Shown here in pieces: positions 37,690 through 47,931 of a stretch of DNA of 64,000 nt. Source of the DNA: Chlorophyllum brunneum (lineage: Eukaryota > Basidiomycota > Agaricomycetes > Agaricales > Agaricaceae); contig OY756149.1 of NCBI GenBank assembly GCA_963576785.1, positions 1,178,001 through 1,242,000 of the forward strand. Reading direction: 5' to 3'. A model generated the notes under the pieces. The model saw only the letters and a list, made by a program, of their open reading frames with translations, made no database searches and had not been told where the DNA came from. The position numbers and the translations under genes are program-made. Positions within the stretch are counted from its first letter, which is position 1; each line of letters opens with the position of its first letter.

Positions 37690-38770
37690 GCTTCAGAAAA
37701 GGTGAGCGTGCTGAATTCAGCCTTTCAGCTGTGCTGCGTATCATGTTCTGGGTCTGGAAATTCTATCTCCGACTTACTTCGGGTCCTCTTCAGCTTCACG
37801 CATAAAGACTGGGTGAGCAAGGCTCACGTCTCTGCTGTTGGGATTCTACGGTATCTCGGATTCTCATGTGTCTGGGCCACTCAAGTTTGATTGCGTGCAT
37901 GAAACCATCGAGAACTTCTTCCAGGGGCAGATGGTTACTGTTGGCGCAACCTTTTATGCTTGTGTATGTCTCCGACCTGGACAGCTCCAACTCAACGTCG
38001 TGTTCGTTGTTTGACCCAGAAATCACTGCGAAGAAAACGCTGATCAGCTACAGCACCTGGTCAAACCGACAAGCACCGTGGCTCTCCTTTCGCATTGTAG
38101 GTTTTATTCGGGAAAGAACTGAGCAATTCCACTCCATGTTACTCCCTCTTTGGCTCAGGCTTCTCAGAAAATCATGAACATATATACACCAAGTCGACCG
38201 TGCGGATGTTACACTGGTTGCCACAGACATTGGCATCCTCCAGTGTTTCAAGCTGGGTAAGATATCCGCAGCAATGGCACTCAATGCCCGTTACTTTGTC
38301 CGAGTCTGGGGGGGCTAGACTCATAAATGAAAAACAAGGAAATTGAAGTTTATGACTAACACCAAGCCCGGGGACCCCTTAGGTATTCCTTGATTCAATC
38401 TTGTAGTAGCGACCCATTTTTGGAAGCGACCTTCTGTTCTCTGTTTCTAAAACCAACCTGACATGCGGCCCGTGGAATTCATTGATCAAAACGTCTTTGC
38501 CATTGGCATTTCAACGTCGTGACCCCTCAGTATACCAGAAAAAACCATCCCAGCTGTCAGTCATGGGTGGGATTCGACCTCACTAAACAACCAGCAACAT
38601 TCTCGCATGGGTAGCTGAGCCCCAGTCTTACCTCTCATATCTATTGCGTTTGATGAGGATACAGGACGCTTACTATTCTTTCAAGATCCAACAGAACCTC
38701 CACTAGATCGCCGGTATCGTTTAACTATACGAATAAGGCCCACGGACAATTGCTTTTTGGCACCTATTGT
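37690..38770 (+). pseudogene. Broken F-box gene (copy 2 of the local family)
   Basis: Blocks matching the open copies appear in changing frames: GRWLLLAQPFMLVYVSDLDSS (about 37930-37990), then WSNRQAPWLSFRIVGF (about 38060-38110), IYTPSRPCG region, and KNKEIEVYD (about 38330). Compare GRWLLMSHPFALVYAIDLDS and APRLSFRIAGF in the copy at 48-49.5 kb. The F-box itself is mutated and at least several stops and shifts intervene, so no product is expected. Confidence 0.65.
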
Positions 38771-39467
38771 AGTTGATACGGATCCATAATACAATCACAA
38801 ATGTCAATGACACTGAAAGCCTGGAGGCACACTAGAAGGGTTTCATATAATCACACCGTAGGATAGTTCTCGTTCATCTGTTCGAGGGGATACACATATC
38901 AGGAGTGTACAGGAGAGAGGTTGATAGTCGAAGGAGTAAGTTAAGTTTCTATGTATTCATATATACCTTTATATTTCCAAGAACGTCTGTTGATGTTAGC
39001 CACGTGTGAGTGTAAACGATCGGACTTACAACACTCACAATTGACTATGGGCACACTCCGAGTGGGTACTGAAAATCACCTGGTAGCTGGTAAACTCGTG
39101 AGTGATTATTATGCCCGGGATAGCGAAAAGAGTCGCCTCAGCGTCTGGATATCGACCCAAAACTTGCCATTCCTGTGACCAACCATGTCTCAAGGCCGGA
39201 TTGAATTTCAGTGTATTTTTACGAGATCATCCCGAATATCCAAATCCTTCGTAATTATTGACATTCCAGACCACACGATAACATTCCTGCGATCGGTGAG
39301 AACTTTGCAGTTTATCAACTTCTAGCTCTACCTGCGTCCACTTATTTCCGCAGCCAAGACAACTATGCGAAATGAGTCAACAGAGCGAGAGCAACAGAAC
39401 CAGCGAACACACCTGATGAACGTCTGAGTGGTTCAGGAGTTAACGAAACATCAGCATTGATGAGCCG

Positions 39468-40708
39468 CTAGGTACTCACCTTCGAGGGTGTCGATCGGGT
39501 CCCAAGTTGAAGTGTGAATGATTGGCTTGTTCGTTGGTGACATCCCAAACATTCATGCTTGTCTGTTTCCTTCACACCCTTCAAACTACCCGCCTCCGCA
39601 CTTGCCCCATCTATCTCCGACGTCCCCTACATTTGCGAAAGACACCATCAACCTACTGCTACAAGTTCCTGCTATTCCTGGGCTGGGTAACTCACCCTGA
39701 GAACCCTCCACATCCACTCTGCAGCTTGCGTACCCCACTCCTCTCCCTCTCCACTTGACAACGCACAAAATAGACTGATGTGGTTATGCCGATCACCCAA
39801 TATCATCCCGACGGTTTTCCCCAGGTGCCATTCCAAAACCCTATGATAATCAATGCCCATGCTGAAAATCCACTCTGGTTCAAATTGAGCTTCGACCATC
39901 AAGATCTTGGGTAAAGTGTCCTTGGGCTGTGTGTCGATCCAATCGAGGAGGAGCGAAAGGGCAGATTGTTCTCTCGCGTTTTCTTCTGTGCCCCAATGCA
40001 TCAAAAATCTGCGACTTCGCTTGCTGAAGGAACATGGTATGGGCCCGACATCAACACAACGCCTTTAATCCTCTTGCGAAGGTGAGGAACCGGGGGAATC
40101 AAAGTCGGATGCGTAATCAGAGTCGCGGCATGGGCAGCTCCAACTGAATGACCCGCTACAATCAACGAATCGAGCGGGTTGGGAGTTGTCTCTGTCACGA
40201 GTTCCGATCTGTGGTTCAATACCCATGTCATGGCAGCCGATATGTCCTCCGCGGCTGTAGGGTACTTGAATTCTGGTGCAAGGCGGTAATCGGGGATGAC
40301 AGTGATGAACCCATGTTTCGCGAAGAAAGCAACAAGACAGCCATACACGATGTTCTCCCATGGAGAAAATTTTCGGACCCGTAGATAAATCCATAGATGT
40401 AGAATAGTACTGGGGTTTCCGCATCAGATCACGCGGGGTCAGGGGGCCAGTAGACGTCAAGCTGTGGGACGTGATAGAGCAGTTATCAAAGGCCTGACGG
40501 CCAGACACATACACAGTGACGGTCAGTTTCGCCGTACTTGAAGGTCTTTTTAGCAACGGCAGCAATGACAGACGGTTTTTTCTCGAGCAACGGTCGAAAA
40601 GCCTCGACCGCTGCAAAAATATATAGACACTGGAAGACGTTATCACGTACTAGGCTTCAGACTGTGTATAGGAGCCACATTCCAAGGGATATTCACAAGC
40701 TGGTCCAT
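39468..40708 (-). pseudogene. Alpha/beta-hydrolase, broken copy 2
   Basis: Same exon plan as the open copy: start MDQLVNIPWNVAP at 40706-40708, then AVEAFRPLLEKKPSV, then the main exon and a last exon ending CLGCHQRTSQSFTLQLG near the stop at 39468-39470. Lesions: a TGA stop after WPPDPA near 40436; loss of two codons from the GGG oxyanion loop followed by a one-base shift near 40350; the nucleophile elbow reads GHSVG rather than GHSAG; NPDLDS is shortened to NPLDS; and a one-base deletion after ASEVADF near 40001 puts MHWGTEEN in another frame. The last lesion is shared with copy 3. Confidence 0.8.
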
Positions 40709-40774
40709 GGATTAATATCTGGATGAGAGGAATGCTTCAAAGGGTGGTCCACAGTATCTTTCATCTTTAGGGAT

Positions 40775-41403
40775 TCAACAGGGGACAGAATACGGAGGAT
40801 TGCCTAAAATAATTTGACTCGCTCTGTGTGCAGGCTCGTGTGACAAATCGAAAAAAGTAATTCTGGAAAAATTCATATTAGGATTGCGGAATATGCGCTG
40901 AATCGCTTGAAAGGCTTCAGTCAGCAATGCAGACTCAGGTGCCTGAATAAACGCGGTGTAGTAGCGGCATGATCTATACACTGTAGGCGTCGGGATTTTA
41001 TTTGGCCAATCAAGTGTGTCTGGTGAAATTCGATCGTTCTTCCCCATGTCGGTCTGGACTCTAGTGCAAGACAATACCGGAATTTTTAGTTACTGGCCTT
41101 GGATTGAGATCCTGACTCTCGGAGAACAAAAACAAAAACAACAAAAGCAAATAATTCAGAGATATCATACCGGCGCACATTGAAGGTGGTTGAGATGTGG
41201 AGCAAAACGTTCGACTGGTACGTGTTGATGCCGAATACTGAAGGAGATTGGAACACCGATTCTCCGTTTGGTTTGGAGTGGTAGTCTGAGGCCACCCTAT
41301 TGTGATTGATACGAGCATTCATCAGAAGGGTCGATGTATGGAGTTGTACGAATGGAGGTGAGGATATAAGGATTAATACCAACATAACCATGTCACTGCT
41401 AAG
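40775..41403 (-). other. Duplicated minus-strand block, possible two-exon gene
   Basis: A frame from 41391 begins with a signal-like stretch (MVMLVLILISSPPFVQ) and ends near ISTTFNVRR, where a GT donor occurs. A second frame (RVQTDMGKNDRISPDTLDWP to about 40775) follows. The counterpart at 51606-52237 has the second half well kept (RVRTDMGKNDQISPDTLDWP) but its first half is frameshifted. I do not recognise it. It may be a small secreted protein gene decaying in one copy. Confidence 0.3.
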
Positions 41404-41849
41404 GAACTGTTAGTTACGAATGTGGATAGCAAGTATTTATATGCATACCATCTATGACTACTACGAGATTTGTGTTGCCTGTCTATCCGGAGCCCGGAGC
41501 TGCTCTACCGTTGCCCTACCTCCTTCTATTCAGGTGCGATCAATCCTGTCCGATGCCAACGGCATCGGGGTAACGGCATCGGGTTGTCCTACTCTTGAGG
41601 GTTCGCTGGGGAAAGGCGCCCACCCATACCTTCACGGAAACTGGGACGACTGGGAGGCGTCAGCACAAGAACGCATGCTTCGAGCGAATGGGATGATCAC
41701 TGTGTGGCGGCAATGTAATGCCTTTATTTTCGTCAGATCTACTGGCGGGCCGTAGGCCGCCCTCGAAGTCGCGAGGGGCAGGCTCGGGGGCGGCGGGCTG
41801 GTAAATCTCGGTGGAACCGAGGCCTTTCGGGCGGTCGTGTGGTGCTATA

Positions 41850-42960
41850 ATCTTGCGGACGATCTTGATTCCTTCCCGAACGACATTCGTTTGGGCGTCT
41901 GAGGACTGGGGAAGCGTTCAATTATGAACCCTTATGTACGCACGTATTCAGGAGTGGTGTCTTTGGTAGTAGAACACTGCTTTGTTAAGATATATCAGTC
42001 AGGTTCCTGTCCCGCCGCGTTCAGTATTCAAACGTTCACCTTTGCAAACCCTTCGTGAGTACCAATATATTACGAGCTACTGCGTTGTCCGTCTTACAAG
42101 CTTCCACCTGCAAACCCTTCTTTCCCTCAGCAAGGTACTACCTTCTACGCCTATTTCACATACCCTTCTGCGAGGGCACAGACGTCCTCCAACGTCTTTT
42201 CTAATCTTGTTCTCCCTCTCACGGCAGAGGAATATAACTGTGAAGACGGGCGAACGGCTACTCACGAAATCCCATCCGATCGCCCTCTTCCATAACAAGA
42301 TCGGCACATACAAAATCGGCACACACAAATCGGCACACACTGACAGCTTCTGTCAGTCAACGACGACCCCGACACACGCCCCTGACCAGTCTATCCAACG
42401 GGTACCGCTAGTGTAATGGCGCTCCGACTACGCCAGACACTATACATGCCAAGAATTACTGTACCGTTCACCGCCGACGTTTCAAGTCTCTCTAGCCTCG
42501 GGTTTTGTGCACTCTTAGGCAATTTCCATTCTAAAAACTAGACCTTCCTTCATACTTCCTTAAAATATATTTTGCTCACTCTCGTTCGATTTTTCAGACC
42601 TTGTAGCACAGATTAGATATGATAAACCGGTAGAAAAGTAGTATATAAGGGCCTCTTCGACGACGGGAAAAGGCAGCTTGCTCTGAGACCGTATCGATTC
42701 CATAACACATTTCCTATTCAAATTCTCTCTCTCTCTCTCTCTCTCTCAGTATCAATCACCGCTCTCTTAATAAATTAACTCCCTACTCCAATAACTTTCC
42801 GGATCCGAGAAAACGGCGTTGAAATTGAAGCCAACGATCGACGGACGCGACCGTACACACTTCGATCGAACTCGCCATCCCCTTTTCTAAGGGAAGAACG
42901 AAGAACTTACTTCATAACAACTCCCAAAAACCCAGACTCAAAACCCCACAACCAATAATC
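41850..42960. other. Non-coding stretch with LTR-like promoter features
   Basis: No gene seen. Near 42299-42350 ATCGGCACA(C/T)ACAA recurs about three times, followed by the small inverted repeat TGACAG-CTT-CTGTCA. GTATATAAGG at 42641-42650 looks like a TATA box, followed by a pyrimidine-rich leader. Together with TGTAATGG near 42414 and CATAACA near 42918 it could be a worn solo LTR, but flanking 5-mers do not match. Confidence 0.3.
42725..42747 (+). repeat. (CT)n microsatellite
   Basis: About eleven consecutive CT units just downstream of the TATA-like GTATATAAGG. Confidence 0.9.
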
Positions 42961-42964
42961 TCGA

Positions 42965-44000
42965 TACCTTCCATCCGGAGCTCCCTGTTCTCGCGATTCC
43001 TCGTTGAACTGCAAGAAGGCTTCAACATTCTGTGCTACTAGTATGGATACGGTTCCAAGCGCAAACTGCTTGATCATTTCGCTACAGATACCTGTTCCAA
43101 GAGGGCACATCGTTGCTGCCAACGGGTTCCAACCTGAGTTCACCACCAAAGACCTTCCCTATCAGATTGAGAGTATATCTGGAATCCAGGACCTCGAGCT
43201 GACATCCTCAATCCCCGAGGAACAAGCTCAATGGATATCCATATTTTTCTCTTCGTCTCCTTCGGACCGACAGTAACCTCACTTGCACATTATCATCCAC
43301 AACATCGACTCTGCGTTCTACGACCTCCCCGCGCAAAATCCATCCTCTCACTTCTGGCTCTCACACCCGACATCCACATCATCGCTTCCATAGACCACAT
43401 CAATTCCGCACTAATTGGTCCTCATCTGAGTCTTTCACCCGCACACCCTTCTCCCCCTCCCTCAGCGACCTCGCCGCAATTCACGAATAAGCCAACAGCG
43501 CCCCGAGGGTTTTCCTGGCTCTGCCACGATCTGACGTCTTTGGCTCCATATGACTTTGAATTAAACTACGTCGAACGTACGTCCCTCAAATCCGCTGGTC
43601 CACGCAAGAAACTTGATTCAACACCTACCTCCCCTCAACTCTCAACCCACCACCTACTCTCCCCAGTGCCGGCGTAATCAACATGTCCGAAACAGCTACT
43701 CCGTTACGCGAAAGGCTCAGAAGTCCGTGCTATTCGCGAACAGACAGCCAGAAGTTATTGAGGAACTTGGCGCTGCCGGCTCTGGTTCCGCTTCTGGTGC
43801 TGGGGTTGGGTCAGTGAATTCGCGAGCTACTGCGATAGACGATGGCGCCCTGTCTCGCCCACGATTCTGTCATGACGAACATTACAGCGTTTTGTGAGCT
43901 CCTGGGTCAATATGGGGACAATGGTCCTATTGTTCCCGCGCAAGCGGCTCGAGGAATGGTGGAGAGGTGCTGTAGATTCCGCTGAAGGAACGGTTGGCGA
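42965..44000 (+). pseudogene. ORC2: Broken fragment of ORC2 (origin recognition complex subunit 2)
   Basis: Blocks of the ORC2 AAA+-like and winged-helix regions follow each other in the right order but in shifting frames: FSRFLVELQEGFNILCY, an in-frame TAG, then YGYGSKRKLLDHFATDTCSK (about 42990-43100); GHIVAANGFQPEFTTKDL (about 43100-43155); an in-frame TAA at the end of the frame near 43276, then LHIIIHNIDSAFYDLP; a shift, then RAKSILSLLALTPDIHIIAS and FSWLCHDLTSLAPYDFEL (about 43335-43565); another shift, then SVTRKAQKSVLFANRQPEVI (about 43700-43760). ORC2 normally marks replication origins and is an essential single gene; the N-terminal half is absent here, so an intact copy must lie elsewhere. 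The fragment sits between two duplicated units, which suggests it arrived by duplication or capture. Confidence 0.8.
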
Positions 44001-44612
44001 GTGTTTTGCAGAGTCTATGCGCACAGGTATGTTATGTTTTCAAGATGACACAGGACATGTCTCCAATTCACGAGAAGGGACCTTACAGTGTATCGGAAAT
44101 GTTCTCGACCTTGAATTCAAACTAATGATGCTTCAAATTCCTTCAATACATCATCGCCTGTCGGTTTCGATGGACTAGACACTACTCTAGTTCCTCCAGT
44201 ACAACGACACCAAACAAAGTGGTCATTATTGCAACCATGGAGACAATACAGAGTTCAAACATCTCGAAGAGTTGCCTTCATACATTCGAAAATCTCGTCG
44301 GCAGGAACACACATCTGCAAGGAAACCGCTAAATTAGCAACAGTAAATAGGGACATGACCCGGCAAGACCCACCCATGTCGAGAGTAAGAATACAGCGTC
44401 TCGTGCATTTTTCTCATTTGTGACCGTCAAGATGTTCGTGACGTAGCAAGGACGAGTGTTCCCAGAGCAATCAACTACCCCAAAGAGCCATTCGTTGCAG
44501 CTCGAAACGCAAAATTTCATGATGTCATTCCGTAGTCTTGTGGACCCAATTGTGGTATGCCTGTGAGATCAGGTATGGGTGAGGAAGTTTTGGGGGGATA
44601 TATTTTTGTGGC

Positions 44613-47290
44613 TCACAGTGCTAAGCATTCCGCAATGGTCTGGTGTACATGCGAAGTCAAAGGTTTTTGCCGTGGTTTCCTCTTCTGTGGTGGTATCTTT
44701 CTGGCTGCCGAAGTTCCTGCTTGCTTGGTGTTATCCTCCGCAGTGCTATCCTTACCCTTGCCCTTGTCTTCATTCTCACCGTCCTGATCCTGCTTCGCAC
44801 AAGTCTGCTCAATGCTATCATCCTCAGTCTCGGCCGGGCGGTTATTTGCACCAAGAACCATCTTGCTCAAGCTGTCTACCAGGTTGGTTTGAGAGACCTG
44901 GCGCCGAAGCTGGTCCTCTTGCAGCTGGGGGGCCTCCGACTCCGTGGGTTTGTTCTCGAGGCTGGTCAGGCCAGGCTGGGTGATAGGTTCACCGGGAGAG
45001 TCGGAGACGGAAGACCAATCAGCTACAAATAAGTCCCTTGCTACCTCATCCTCCTCATCGGTATCGCGTGGAAGGTCGGGATTGCACGATTGGCACGTCA
45101 TCATGGTCTTGATCAGCTGTTTCAGGATATACGTGAATCCGGACCCAGAGTTGCGACTACGAACACTCCGCCAGAATACCTGCATCCGTTGTTGGATTCC
45201 GTCCAACCTGCAGCCGAAGTAACCATCCGTGGAGATAGCGGGCCAATCACTGCGGAGATCGGCGAATCGAGCTACATTTTCTAGCGCAGACGAATGAAAC
45301 ACCTGTAAGATCTCTAGACGGGCGTCATGTGCACAAGGGAATTGTGGTGGATCCCAGTATCCACGGGAGTTGAGAATGAATCCTTTATCCAGGATGAACT
45401 CTACAACTTGACAAGCGGTTGGACCACAGTTGCCCGAGCCATCCTGTTGCCAGTCGGTGTGGTAGACTGCATAATCTTGTATATCCCAGCCATGGTAAAC
45501 GCCAATGTTGGACAGGTGTTCTCCCCACCTATCCCAGCCAACCGGATCCTGGTACTGATGAAGGGTATCGGTCAGGTCTTGCCCAAGGATGTGGATTGTG
45601 CTGAGTTCGGGTAGGACTGCCACAACAAAGTAGTGACTGTCCTGGTATAGCACTCCAAGCACTGGTTCCAGGGAACAAGGACCTGAGGGAGGGAGGCTAG
45701 ATACAGCTCGGAACTTGGCTATCTCCTCTAGGGTTGGTCGACCGGAACTGAGAAAATTGAAGGGCATGTATCTTATACGACGGGAACTCGGACCGTTTTC
45801 AGGTGAACTCCAAACCATCAAAAGATAGCGGTCGAGAATTAGAGCATCCAGCCAGCAGGAAGGGAGAAGAGTATTGAGCCCCTCGTAGGCGTGCAGCCAT
45901 TCGTCCGGATCAAGGATGAACAGATCTATCGGAGCGTTTTAGCAATATATCGGAGATGGAGGGCAGCTATCGCCCACCCAAAACAGAGAGCCCAGTATCA
46001 GAACCCGCGGTCGGATTGTCGTTCTGGGTGGGTCGGCAGGGACCATCGTAGACGAATTGAGGTGGCAGCAGCTGATCTTCCAGGTTCGGGTTCGATGGAG
46101 TGTTCTCGACAGGCCGATCAGGACTACCTGTGCGAAGCAAACAAGTCCGAGAAAACTGACCGGGACACTTGGTGAGAAATCCTACCTGCTTTGAAAGTGA
46201 ACCGCTCTTTCATGCACTTGGCCTCGATGACGGATGACTCCCACTGAGACAGCTCATGCCCCAGTTCGGCAAGTATATAATCAAAAACCTCGTATCCGGT
46301 CTCGAAGTGGTGCAAAAAGTCGTTTATTTTCCACGTTGGGAGCGACTGCACGGTTTCTGAAAGGGAAAAGTGAGTCCTGACTCTGACCGAGCTCGGGGGG
46401 TATTGGTGACATACTGTGACCCTCCCAGTCTAGGAATGCTGCTTCCCGTAACTCCGGCAGTTCTTGAAGTATACCGAGGCTCGCTTGTGATGAACAACAA
46501 AGATAGTCCAATGTGCCAGTTAGGAACGTGCTATGCACAAGGCCGCCGGTAGTCTTGTGCTGGATTTCTATAGGCGCCATTGTGCTTCCGAGAATAGCGA
46601 CGGAAACATGATCTCCGAAGAGAAAGGCTTTAGGGATTTTGAACCTGTCGACTAGCCCAGAAATGAGGCGATGTAATCGTGCCCGTGCAACGCTTTCCGC
46701 CTGTTACTTTAGCGTGAGCCATGCAGTTATCCCGATCGTTTTCCGGGGGAAAGAGGCTCACAACAGACCGGAATGACTTTCCCCCAGCAGTCTCACGGAA
46801 GGCTTTGTGATATGAGACATCGCGGTACTCAAATTTCGTAGGAAACCCGGCATTATCAACAGCTTGTGCCAAAAGGTTGAATGGTACTTTCTTATGAATC
46901 ACAACACCCATGGAATGAATGTCCTTGCGTCCGACGTTTGAGAATGATTTCAGCTGAGGCATTCAATGAGTCACGGACTCATCACTGCGGATCTAAGGGC
47001 GCACCGTGAAATCGCGCGCTGTTGCGGAATCACCGACATAACCGAGCAAGCGCTCAAAGATATCATCGTGCCTCGCCAAACTCGTGACGATGTCTCTGAG
47101 GTCTTGCCTGTTTCCTGGATGGCCAAACTTATCGACAATGATCTCGACATCCTTGGTTGAAGCAGCGGCCGATTGATGATCACAACGATAAGTTTGGATC
47201 ACATGTGGATCCGTGGTAGATGAGGCTGGACTCTCTAGAATTTGTAAGAAGCCCAGGGTACGCAAGCAGAGACACACCATCAGCACCACG
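44613..47290 (-). CDS. Ulp1/C48-like cysteine protease, probably mobile-element associated
   Basis: The last large exon (about 45870-44613) reads LNTLLPSCWLDALILDRYLL, then VLGVLYQDSHYFVVAVLPE, and DWQQDGSGNCGPTACQVVEFI. This is the C48 order: catalytic His in SHYFVV, oxyanion Gln in QQDGSG and catalytic Cys in NCGPTA. The usual Asp after His appears as ILGQDL, so its identity is unsure. A charged, Gln/Lys-rich tail follows. Upstream exons include SAAASTKDVEIIVDKFGHPG and DIFERLLGYVGDSATARDFT, joined through a 50-nt intron to LKSFSNVGRKDIHSMGVVIH, and AESVARARLHRLISGLVDRF. C48 enzymes cleave SUMO-like proteins; in mushroom genomes many such genes belong to DNA transposons, which is a possibility here. 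The 5' end is not certain and some internal splice sites were not fixed. Confidence 0.6.
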
Positions 47291-47931
47291 CTCCTCCGTT
47301 CGGGCCTTGAGAGTTTCTGTTTGTAGCGCTGAATTGGAAATATCTTAGCACCACTATCGAAACTTACAATAGGAAAACTACCAATGTCTGTGGCCTGGTT
47401 TTCGGCCGTGTTTACGGGATTAGCAGGATCTGTGCAAAGTGAGAAATGTGGGCTCCTCGTGTCGGGGAACTATATCCTACGTTCACGGCGGGATCGACTC
47501 CGTGTGGTTATCTGGTAGACCATAATGATGTCTGAGGGGCTACAGATTAGGAACGGAACCACAAGTTACAGTTTCGACACAGGGAAGAAGGGATACAGGG
47601 ATCAAGGTCTCGGTGCGTTCCAAACGTGAAGCTCAGAACAACTGTAGCATATTCAAACCCAGCACCTCGGCACGAACATGTGGAGAAACCGTATGAGGAT
47701 GGGCGATCGATAAGCCTGTGATGATCACTAGTCTCGCAATCTGGTGAAGAGTTGAACAAAGGTTGAACAAGACTGTAACTGGACGCCAAAGCGTAGAAGT
47801 AAACGAAGCATGACGGCAAAGCCGCTTGATTGGGTTGCGATACGCAGGGGCAGATGGCTGGCGTTGCAGGAGAACACGTGATCGCGTTTAACTGACTTGC
47901 ATTGTGAAAACGCGTCGCTCATCCGTTAGCC
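47291..47931. other. Intergenic between divergent C48-like and F-box genes
   Basis: No supported gene. Minus-strand frames at 47547-47922 lack motif or splice support. Confidence 0.35.

Larger units (their letters stand above)
39330..41840. repeat. Segmental duplication, left copy
   Basis: About 2.5 kb nearly identical to 50130-52685 in the same orientation. It includes the 3' end and body of a broken hydrolase, an upstream minus-strand block and a short conserved frame (KGLGSTEIYQPAA on the minus strand). Similarity starts around a CCACTTATTTCCGCA motif near 39335 and stops just after GAGGCCTTTCGGGCGGT near 41835. Confidence 0.85.

Noticed and set aside
39995..40030. An intron instead of a frameshift in hydrolase copies 2 and 3
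   Set aside because: No GT-AG pair of credible length removes the TGA and restores the frame; copy 1 has continuous coding here.
41420..41755. Plus-strand frame shared with 52263-52597
   Set aside because: Conserved only because it lies in the segmental duplication; frames differ between copies and no motif or splice support was found.
42725..42747. (CT)n tract as a functional element
   Set aside because: Ordinary microsatellite; nothing besides its place near a TATA-like site suggests function.
42414..42924. Calling a definite solo LTR
   Set aside because: Candidate ends TGTAATGG and CATAACA exist, but the flanking 5-mers differ, so no target duplication supports it.
44579..45032. Plus-strand open frames of up to 134 codons
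   Set aside because: Shadows of the minus-strand C48-like gene, whose frame of 402 codons carries the protease motifs.
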